DNA of 63,893 nucleotides from Streptomyces huiliensis (lineage in GTDB: Bacteria > Actinomycetota > Actinomycetes > Streptomycetales > Streptomycetaceae), in contig NZ_JAIQLH010000045.1 of the NCBI RefSeq assembly GCF_020037025.1, positions 1 through 63,893 on the forward strand, written 5' to 3'. The notes under the pieces were generated by a model, which searched no databases, was not told the DNA's origin, and saw only the letters and a program-made list of their open reading frames with translations. Below, piece after piece: positions 27,359 through 33,707 of this stretch. The translations under genes were made by a program, and so were the position numbers. Position 1 is the first letter of the stretch. Each line of letters begins with the position of its first letter.

Positions 27359-27877
27359 TCACCGGGGTACGACACCGGGCTTGGCCGAGGCGTGCGCCGC
27401 CTTGCGGCTGGGCGTGGGCGACTTGGAGGGACGACGCTTCGGCGTGGCCGTCGGCGTCGGCTTCCTCGTCACCGACGGCTTGGGCGAGACGGTCGCCCTC
27501 GGACTCGGCGACGGTGCAACGGACACCGACGGCCCCTGACTCGGCACCGACGTCGGGGCGGGCACGGACGGCACAACGGGCGCGGGCGGCGCCACGGTCG
27601 GCAAGGGCCGTTCCCTTTCCCGCTGTTGTTCCCGGTGCTGCTGCTGTTGCTGTCTCTGCTGCTCCCGCTGCTTGGCGATCACATGCTGCACAAACCCCCA
27701 CCCCACACACCCCGCACACACCACAGCAGCCAACGCGACCCCGGCAAACACCCGCCCGAACTTCTCATCAGCACTCCGCCGCACCCGCTGCGCCCCAAAC
27801 AACAACGCATCCCGCAAACGCCGCCGCCGCACGGAAACGGATTCGAGCAACTGGCTGTCGTAGTCCTTCACCGTCAC
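27359..27877 (-). CDS. Single-pass membrane protein with Pro/Ser/Thr-rich stalk
   Basis: A 172-residue protein (start GTG 27877; GTG 27871 has better spacing from GGAGG). The N-terminal ~45 residues are basic and cytoplasmic (VRRRRLRDALLFGAQRVRRSADEKFGRV). One membrane helix follows (FAGVALAAVVCAGCVGWGFV), then a Gln/Arg stretch and a Pro/Ser/Thr-rich tail, predicted outside. The topology recalls the N-terminus of EccB (basic tail, one helix), but none of the EccB periplasmic repeats are present. Its position just before eccD suggests a structural role in the same machine. That is inference only. Confidence 0.6.
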   Translation of the reverse strand: MTVKDYDSQLLESVSVRRRRLRDALLFGAQRVRRSADEKFGRVFAGVALAAVVCAGCVGWGFVQHVIAKQREQQRQQQQQHREQQRERERPLPTVAPPAPVVPSVPAPTSVPSQGPSVSVAPSPSPRATVSPKPSVTRKPTPTATPKRRPSKSPTPSRKAAHASAKPGVVPR

Positions 27878-27941
27878 CGCCTCCTTCGCTGTAGGGCAGT
27901 CGGCGCCTAATCAGGCGCGTGTCAGGCCGAGCCGATCCGTA

Positions 27942-28148
27942 TCACGGCCGCCCGCGATGAACTCCGTACGGCTCCGCCGCATCGAAGGCATCGAGCGTGG
28001 CGTCGTCCAAGGCAACAAAGGGTTTCTCACGAACGAACCGGTCCCGCTCCTTGAGGGGCACAAACCACGGATGGAACTCCGCCCATCGGTTGCTCTCGAC
28101 GCGGTACTTGCCCCATCCGGGGTGTTGGTCTTTGTCGCTATGCCTACC
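27942..28148 (-). pseudogene. Remnant of a second immunity-like gene
   Basis: An open frame without its own credible start encodes WAEFHPWFVPLKERDRF and PFVALDDATLDAFD. This aligns with the C-terminus of the neighbouring 175-residue protein (MARFRPWLLALQPRDEY, PFVELDDATLDSLD). Only the last ~50 residues of the homology remain; the N-terminal two thirds are missing. It is best read as the 3' remnant of a duplicated or replaced immunity gene. It could also be translated in frame-shifted continuation from its neighbour. Confidence 0.6.
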
Positions 28149-28671
28149 AGGCTGATTCCTCGTCGAGGGAATCCAGGGTGGCATCGTCCAGTTCGACAAA
28201 GGGGTCCTGTGAAAGGTATTCGTCTCTCGGCTGCAGGGCTAGGAGCCAGGGACGGAACCTGGCCATCTGGCCGACCTCTACGGCGAATTCACCCCCTCGT
28301 TCGAAAAGTACGAGCAGCGGTTCGTACGGGTCGGGAAGCCGGGGCAGGGACGTGCACTGCTCTTTCAGGTACGCCCATGCGACTGTATGCATGCAGAGCA
28401 TGCTGGTGTGCGCGTAAAAGGTCCGGTCTTCGAGGTGCTCTACCAGTTGTTCCCTCACGTCAACAGGGATTCCCACGGTGTGATCAAAGGTCCGTGCCAG
28501 GGGGGGGTACGGCCAAGTATCTGCCCCCAGGTGCTCTGCCCAGAGTGCGGTACGCCTCAAGTGTTCACGCATCAGCTCGAAGCGGGACCGGGAGTGTTTG
28601 TCGTTTCCACCGACGGGGCGCCATTCGACAGCCAGCAGGCGTTCGATGACGGATTTCGCCAAGGATCCCAC
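28144..28671 (-). CDS. Candidate immunity protein to the type VII toxin
   Basis: A 175-residue acidic, Trp/His-rich soluble protein of no recognised family (RFELMREHLRRTALWAEHLG, DHTVGIPVDVREQLVEHLED, PFVELDDATLDSLDEES). The GTG at 28671 begins three bases after the toxin stop, with AAAGG upstream inside the toxin's last codons, so the two are translationally linked. Low GC like the toxin tip, small size and position directly after a polymorphic toxin are the usual marks of a cognate immunity gene. A truncated homologue follows it. The immunity function is inferred from context. Confidence 0.6.
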   Translation of the reverse strand: MGSLAKSVIERLLAVEWRPVGGNDKHSRSRFELMREHLRRTALWAEHLGADTWPYPPLARTFDHTVGIPVDVREQLVEHLEDRTFYAHTSMLCMHTVAWAYLKEQCTSLPRLPDPYEPLLVLFERGGEFAVEVGQMARFRPWLLALQPRDEYLSQDPFVELDDATLDSLDEESAW

Positions 28672-28674
28672 TAT

Positions 28675-31251
28675 CTACCTTTCGAGTCTGTGTTTTATTT
28701 CACTTCTGAGGATCGCGTTAACGACCTCATCGATATTTGACAGATCTGGACTTATTCGTGTGTGCAGTTCTATGCCGATATTGTACTTCTCCCAATGTTT
28801 CAGGGCGCCCTCAGGAGTAAGGAGGGGTTCGTCATCGAGAGGGGAATAGTCGTGTGCTCCCAGCCTTTTCGGGTCCATGTCGGCCCCAGGGGGCCGGTAG
28901 GAAAATTCGGTGCGATAGGGGAGTCCCGCCTTCATTAGCTCGTGTTCGACGTACTCGTGCGCTATCAAGGCTCGCAAGTTTTGATCGTCGATCGGTCTGA
29001 GTATCCTGATGGGGTTTGCGGCTTTCCTCCAAAGTTCCGCTATCGATCTGAGGGGGGTGAAGTGGGCATCGTGTACGATTTTTCCGTTCTTGAGTTCTAT
29101 GGTGTGTCTATCGAGGAACAAGTTCTTCTTCGCGATCTTAACCACGTTCTCATCGATGCCCAGTTTCTCTGCTATTTCCGGAGTGTCTGTCCGGCTTTCG
29201 CGGATGGCGGTATAGATGTCATGGACTTCGCGCTGGTGGCGGAGCTTGTGTAGCCGTTCTGCCTCTTCTGCCCCGAGTCGTGCGATATGGTCCGAGTCGG
29301 GTCCGAGACACTTCGAATTGCAAATGTGGTCCGGTGTCTCGGGATACTTGGTCCCGTCCTCCATAGTGTGACCCGGGTCTTCCCTGCCGCGACCGGCCGC
29401 CCCCGATGAGCCGTCACCATCTCCGGTCCTGCCGTCCGAGCCGCCGTCGTGGCCGTGCGTCCCGTGCAGGTCGTCAGGGCCCGGACCGTCGTGGGGCGTC
29501 TCCGAGTGATGCGAGTCGTGTGCCGCATGGCCCTCGTGCGCAGCCGGTTCGTGGCCGGGGCGCCCATGCCCGGAGTCCGCGTGCTCAGCGGAGTGGCCGG
29601 CTGCCGGGTGGGCGGGGCCCTCGCCGCCGGAGTCCCGTCCGCGCGGAGGCTGGCCGTGGCTCTCGCCCGAGTGCGGTGTTCCGTGCTCGGACTGGTGGGC
29701 TCGGGCGGACAGAGGGCTGTCCGTGTCACGTCCCGTCCGCTGCGTGCCCTCGGCCGGCCGGTCGTGCGAGCTGACGGTCGAGCGCGGCGCGTTCACGTCC
29801 TGCGTGTGCCGAGCGTCGGCGTGGGCCCGGCCCGCACCCACCGATACGGGTTCCCGGTCGGGCGGCAGGTGTGCGCCGGTGGAAGACGGTTGGTGAGGCG
29901 TCGGACGTGATGTGGGGGAGGGCGTCCCCGTGCCCTCGCCGTGCGCGCCCGGGCGTCCCGCACCCTGCAACTCCGCGCCCGCCGGCTCCGCCCGTACGCT
30001 GCCCTGCCCCCGCACCTCCCGCCCCCGGATGTCGACCAACGGGCCGTCCGGCCGGAGGTAGCGTGCCCGGCCCGGGAGGACGCTGGCGTCGGGGAGGCGG
30101 ACCGTGCCGTCGGGGAGGCGTTCCATGCCGGGGGTGCGGTCGCGGAGGGCGTTGGCCAGGTCGCCTGCCTTCGGCAGGGACGTGGAAAGCTTGTTGAGGG
30201 ACTTGTTGAGGACGAAGCCGGCACCCTTGCCCGCGTACGTCACGGGATCGATGAACCGGCCGGCCTTGCCTGCGGCGTCCAGGACCTTCGCCGCGGTGCC
30301 CGCCTTCGCCGCGGCGCCGGTTCCGGTGGCGGCCGTCAGGACGTTGAAGGTGAGGGCGCCCGCCGCCCGCTTGGGGTCCTTGCCCCACTCGTCGTAGGCG
30401 ATGAGCGCCTTGCCGGTCTCGCGGGCGGCCCTCTTGGAGTCCTCGAAGAACTTGGGAAGGTAATCGTCGGGGATCTCGAACGCCCCCGTGCCGTACATGA
30501 GCGCGCCGACGGCCGTCTTCCCCAGGCCGGCCCAGGCCTGGCCCATCCGGTCCCAGCCGTCCACGCCGATCAGGGTGCCCAGGCCCTTGGTGGTGCCCCA
30601 CACGCCGTCGATGACCACGCCGTCCCAGGCGAAGCTCTTGAGCGACTGCGGCTCGTACCAGTCGTACTCGCGCTCCACCGGATCGCCCCATGGCAACTTG
30701 GCGTGTTCGAGCATCTTGGCGTCGTAGCCGTACATGAACTTCTGGTGGGTGCCGTCGTCGGTGGTGAAGCGGGGGCCCCCGACCAGTGCCGTGATCTTGC
30801 TGGCGCAGCGCCGTTCGGCTGCCTCGAAGGCGAGTTTCGCGGTGGTGATGTCGTCCCGGATGCGGTTGTGGTGGTTGGTCTTCTTGGTGTCGTGTTTCCA
30901 GCGGCCGTCGCCCTCGACCGACATCATGAACGTCTCGGCCTCCAGGGCCAGAGCCGCCAGCTTCCGGGCGAGTGGACGCGCCTCCGCCGCGTACTCGGAG
31001 AGCGCGCCCGCCACCTTGTCGAGCTTCGCGGCGAAGGCGTGCGCGCGTTCCCGCACGGGCAGCGTCGTCGCGAACAACTGCTTCGCCTCCGGCGCCCGGT
31101 AGTGGGCGGCCAGTCCCTGGAAGCGGGAGTGGATGTCCGAACCGGTGGCCCGTAACCGCGCGGCGTCCTTGCGCAGCGCGCCGATGTAGCTTTCCAGGAG
31201 CTCGAGGTTGCCGGTGAAGACCGGGATGTTGGCCGGGTCGAGCTCCGTCAC
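28675..31251 (-). CDS. Type VII polymorphic toxin with HTH-HEYVEH tip
   Basis: An 858-residue modular effector. Residues about 1-120 are helical and resemble WXG-like type VII targeting domains. Residues about 210-340 contain hydrophobic, Gly/Ala-rich pre-toxin segments (TTKGLGTLIGVDGWDRMG, GALTFNVLTAATGTGAAAK). Residues about 400-640 are a hydrophilic Gly/Pro/His linker. The low-GC tip has CNSKC, a helix-turn-helix-like segment at 688-718 (TPEIAEKLGIDENVVKIAKK) and HEYVEHELMKAGLPYR (H765, E766, E769, H770). Similar HEYVE tips are, from memory, common but uncharacterised in actinobacterial polymorphic toxins. The activity is unknown; HExxxH suggests but does not prove metal binding. The GTG start overlaps the DUF6507-like stop by 4 bp. 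Confidence 0.75.
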   Translation of the reverse strand: MTELDPANIPVFTGNLELLESYIGALRKDAARLRATGSDIHSRFQGLAAHYRAPEAKQLFATTLPVRERAHAFAAKLDKVAGALSEYAAEARPLARKLAALALEAETFMMSVEGDGRWKHDTKKTNHHNRIRDDITTAKLAFEAAERRCASKITALVGGPRFTTDDGTHQKFMYGYDAKMLEHAKLPWGDPVEREYDWYEPQSLKSFAWDGVVIDGVWGTTKGLGTLIGVDGWDRMGQAWAGLGKTAVGALMYGTGAFEIPDDYLPKFFEDSKRAARETGKALIAYDEWGKDPKRAAGALTFNVLTAATGTGAAAKAGTAAKVLDAAGKAGRFIDPVTYAGKGAGFVLNKSLNKLSTSLPKAGDLANALRDRTPGMERLPDGTVRLPDASVLPGRARYLRPDGPLVDIRGREVRGQGSVRAEPAGAELQGAGRPGAHGEGTGTPSPTSRPTPHQPSSTGAHLPPDREPVSVGAGRAHADARHTQDVNAPRSTVSSHDRPAEGTQRTGRDTDSPLSARAHQSEHGTPHSGESHGQPPRGRDSGGEGPAHPAAGHSAEHADSGHGRPGHEPAAHEGHAAHDSHHSETPHDGPGPDDLHGTHGHDGGSDGRTGDGDGSSGAAGRGREDPGHTMEDGTKYPETPDHICNSKCLGPDSDHIARLGAEEAERLHKLRHQREVHDIYTAIRESRTDTPEIAEKLGIDENVVKIAKKNLFLDRHTIELKNGKIVHDAHFTPLRSIAELWRKAANPIRILRPIDDQNLRALIAHEYVEHELMKAGLPYRTEFSYRPPGADMDPKRLGAHDYSPLDDEPLLTPEGALKHWEKYNIGIELHTRISPDLSNIDEVVNAILRSEIKHRLER

Positions 31252-31667
31252 GGTTTTCCGCCGCCCTTCCGGGCCTGGGCAGTGAGCGCCTTGACGTCCG
31301 GGGCCCGGAGGGCGTCGTGCTGGGCCCGCGCGGCCATGGTCAGGTCACCCTTGATGTACTCCGAGGTCGCCTGGTACGCGCCGTTCATCGACTGTCCCGC
31401 GCGGGCCGCGACGAACAGAAGCTCCTCCTGGGTGTGCTGGGCGAAGTACCCGAGCGCCGCGGCGATGATGCCCGCGGAACTGCCGCCGGCACCGCCGTTG
31501 CCGCCCTTTTCCGGCGTCCCGGCGGCCGCGATCGTTCCGGCGCTGGTCCCCGCGTGCTGTATGTCGGCGACGTAGTCCGCCAGTTCGTCCTTCAGTGCGG
31601 ACGTCGCCTCACGCGTGTTCCGCAGCGCGCCCTCCACGCCGGGCACGTCGATGTCCCAACCGGACAC
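31248..31667 (-). CDS. DUF6507-like ESX-associated protein
   Basis: A 139-residue helical protein starting at GTG 31667 after GGGGAGG. It begins VSGWDIDVPGVEGALRNTREATSALKDEL and has a Gly-rich middle (TPEKGGNGGAGGSS). A second helical half follows (AALGYFAQHTQEELLFVAARAGQSMNGAYQATSEYIKGD). The MSGWDI start matches what I recall of DUF6507, small proteins encoded ahead of type VII toxins. The two-helix plan and position suggest a partner that helps present the toxin for secretion. The stop overlaps the toxin start (GTGA). Confidence 0.65.
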   Translation of the reverse strand: MSGWDIDVPGVEGALRNTREATSALKDELADYVADIQHAGTSAGTIAAAGTPEKGGNGGAGGSSAGIIAAALGYFAQHTQEELLFVAARAGQSMNGAYQATSEYIKGDLTMAARAQHDALRAPDVKALTAQARKGGGKP

Positions 31668-31705
31668 GGTTCACCTCCCCTCTCCGGTCCCCCCTCCGGC
31701 CGGGC

Positions 31706-32014
31706 TCACCCGATCCCGTCCACCGCGGCCTTCGCCCGCGCCAGCGTGGACCGCGCGGTGGCGTCGTTCTGCTCCATCGTCGAGCGCAGCAGCGTGATGA
31801 TCTGGCGCACCTCGGCGGCGGCGCGCTGCCAGCGCAGCTCCTTCTCGTGGTACTGCTCGGAGACGCCGTCGGCTTGGAAGTCGGCCATGGCCGCCTTCAC
31901 CGCGGTGTCCCGCTCGTTGAGCACCGCCTCCAGCCGGGAGATGATCCCGTGCAACGAGGTCTGCACCTGCGTGGAGGCGCCCAGGTCATAGCTCCGGCGG
32001 TCCGTGGTCGCCAT
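31706..32014 (-). CDS. WXG100/ESAT-6-like protein (second Esx)
   Basis: A 102-residue, almost wholly helical protein (QVQTSLHGIISRLEAVLNERDTAV, EKELRWQRAAAEVRQIITLL) of the size of WXG100 secretion substrates. The turn carries ADGVSEQY instead of a clear WXG. It starts at ATG 32014, seven bases after GGAGG and two bases after the stop of the first Esx gene. Such pairs form heterodimers that are secreted by EccC-driven type VII systems. Pairing with its neighbour is inferred. Confidence 0.75.
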   Translation of the reverse strand: MATTDRRSYDLGASTQVQTSLHGIISRLEAVLNERDTAVKAAMADFQADGVSEQYHEKELRWQRAAAEVRQIITLLRSTMEQNDATARSTLARAKAAVDGIG

Positions 32015-32016
32015 CG

Positions 32017-32358
32017 TCAGCCTCCCTGGCGGCCCGCGAACCGCGCCGCGTCGAAGTTGGCGGCGCCCATCTGCCGGCGCGCGTTGTCCGCGTGTTCCTG
32101 GTCGCCCTCGCCGAACGAGGTGTCCATGCCGGCCTGGCCGCCCAGGATGGCGCTGAGCGCGCCGTTGAGCTCCGCGGCGACCTGTTCGGAATGTGACTTG
32201 AACTGATCGAACGCGGCGCGCCCGGCGCCGTTGAACTTCCCCTCCAGCGGCTGGGCCGCCACGATCAACTGCTGGATCAACTGGCCCAGATCGCCGTGCG
32301 AACCATGCGTCCGCGAGACCAGGCCGGACAGTGTCGCCTGCCCCATGTCGAACTTCAC
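32017..32358 (-). CDS. WXG100/ESAT-6-like protein (first Esx)
   Basis: A 113-residue helical protein, first gene of the cluster. It starts at GTG 32358 (VKFDMGQATLSGLVSRTHG). The central turn is GKFNGAGRAAFDQFKSHSEQV, an FNG variant of the WXG turn followed by the usual A-x-x-F. The C-terminal tail (FGEGDQEHADNARRQMGAANFDAARFAG) is polar and could hold a secretion signal, though no perfect YxxxD/E is seen. It probably pairs with the next gene, two bases downstream. Confidence 0.75.
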   Translation of the reverse strand: MKFDMGQATLSGLVSRTHGSHGDLGQLIQQLIVAAQPLEGKFNGAGRAAFDQFKSHSEQVAAELNGALSAILGGQAGMDTSFGEGDQEHADNARRQMGAANFDAARFAGRQGG

Positions 32359-32513
32359 GAACCCACCCCCATCACCCTCGAATGGCACGCGGTGTCTCGA
32401 ACAGCTCTATCAGGCGGCCGTTGGGGTGACCAAAGGGATTCCGGCGCAGGGGAGTTGGAGGCGCTCACATTCGGCCACGGCCCGTCACCGCAGCAGTGTG
32501 GCCACGTAGCCCG

Positions 32514-33596
32514 TCACCGCGGCAGGACGACCACGTACCCCCGCACCTCCCGTTCCACCGACGTGACCAGGGCCGTGCGGATCACGGCGGCCTGCTGGTC
32601 GGCGGACTCGCGGAGTTTGCGGGGGGTGAGGTGGACGACGGTGAGGCCGAGGTGTTCGAGGTGGCGGCGCTTGCGGGACTGGAGGTCCCAGAGGGCGTCC
32701 GGTTCCTGGCGGGGGGCGCGGGCGTCGATCTCGACGACGACGCCGTGGTCGGGCCAGTAGGCGTCGACCGGGCCGAGGGACGGGCCGCCGGGGAGGCGGA
32801 GTTCGACGTTCCAGAGCGGGGCCGGCAGGGCGTGGTCGGCGACCAGGGCGTAGAGGCGCTCCTCGGCCAGGGAGCGGCCCTCGGCGAGGAGGACGTCGAC
32901 GGTGTCCACGATGTGCGGGCGGTTCAGCAGCCGGGCCCGGGAGAGTTCACGGACCAGCCGGGCCGCCTCGCAGTGGCCGCCACGGACGGCCTCGGTGAGC
33001 AGCCGGCGGATCTGGTCGGGGTCGGTGAGGCGGGTGACGGCGTCCGTGACCGCGCGGGCGACCGGGGCCACCGGGACGCCGGTCACCAGCCGGGGCCGGG
33101 GGACGGCGTGGGTGCGCACGGGGCGGACGAAACCGGCCTCGCGGAGCCGCCGGGTGCCGGGGACGAGGACGTCGATGCGGTCGATGCGCAGCAGCGGGGG
33201 AGCGCTGGTGAAGCGGTAGAGGGCCAGCGCCGCCAGGCCGGTGATCATCGCCTCCCCGTAGGGGGCGCCGGCCTGGGCGCCGCGTGGTTCCTGGGCGCCG
33301 CGCGGTTCCTGGGGCGACGCACCCGGACCCGAAACACCCTGCGCCGGGACGCCCTGCGTGCGGGCCCGGGTGTACATCAGGGCGGCGTGCAGCCGCTCCT
33401 CGCTGGTGGCGGGCCCGGTGTGGAGCAGGAAGACGCCGGGCAGCAGCTGCTGCCAGGGCCCGCCGGGGCGGCAGCGCTCGCTCACCGTGGACGAGGGGAC
33501 GCCGTGCTCGCGCAGCTGCCGCGAGGTCAGGACGCGGTGGCGGACGTCGGAGAGGTGGTGGAGCGGGCGCGGGGAGAGGGGGGTCTCGTAGCTCAT
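32514..33596 (-). CDS. AbiEi-like N-terminus plus DUF559-like PD-(D/E)XK domain
   Basis: A 360-residue protein. The N-terminus (LSDVRHRVLTSRQLREHGVP, LLPGVFLLHTG) matches the winged-helix of AbiEi-type type IV antitoxins. The C-terminus has VDAYWPDHGVVVEIDAR (D278, E289, D291) and LQSRKRRHLEHLGLTVVHLT, the pattern of DUF559 nuclease-like domains. Proteins of this architecture are common in Streptomyces; a true AbiEii toxin partner is not present here. An 18-bp duplication (about 33282-33317) gives a QEPRGAQEPRGAQ run. The start is ATG 33596, with weak ribosome binding sequence. Confidence 0.7.
   Translation of the reverse strand: MSYETPLSPRPLHHLSDVRHRVLTSRQLREHGVPSSTVSERCRPGGPWQQLLPGVFLLHTGPATSEERLHAALMYTRARTQGVPAQGVSGPGASPQEPRGAQEPRGAQAGAPYGEAMITGLAALALYRFTSAPPLLRIDRIDVLVPGTRRLREAGFVRPVRTHAVPRPRLVTGVPVAPVARAVTDAVTRLTDPDQIRRLLTEAVRGGHCEAARLVRELSRARLLNRPHIVDTVDVLLAEGRSLAEERLYALVADHALPAPLWNVELRLPGGPSLGPVDAYWPDHGVVVEIDARAPRQEPDALWDLQSRKRRHLEHLGLTVVHLTPRKLRESADQQAAVIRTALVTSVEREVRGYVVVLPR
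33282..33317. repeat. 18-bp direct duplication in the AbiEi/DUF559 gene
   Basis: Two adjacent copies of GCGCCGCGYGGTTCCTGG, one mismatch, in frame. They encode EPRGAQ units. Confidence 0.85.
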
Positions 33597-33707
33597 GACC
33601 CGGCCATTCCCGCTGTGTGCCCGCTCCTTAACCCCTGTTACAGGCTCGTCGACAAGTGAGGACAACCCCGGGCAGATGCACGGGAGTTCGAACCCCGATG
33701 GCCCGGA

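Larger units (their letters stand above)
27900..29340. other. Low-GC block carrying toxin tip and immunity genes
   Basis: Base composition falls sharply here. Hand counts give about 40% G+C for 28681-28740, 42% for 28741-28800, 47% for 29041-29100 and 57% for 28381-28440. The rest of the window is visibly above 70%. The block covers the C-terminal third of the polymorphic toxin, the candidate immunity gene and its remnant, and indicates recent transfer of a toxin-tip/immunity cassette. Confidence 0.85.

Noticed and set aside
28942..28959. Toxin tip as a classical HExxH zinc metallopeptidase
   Set aside because: The motif is HEYVEH (HExxxH), with wrong spacing and no downstream third-ligand Glu pattern; left as unknown.
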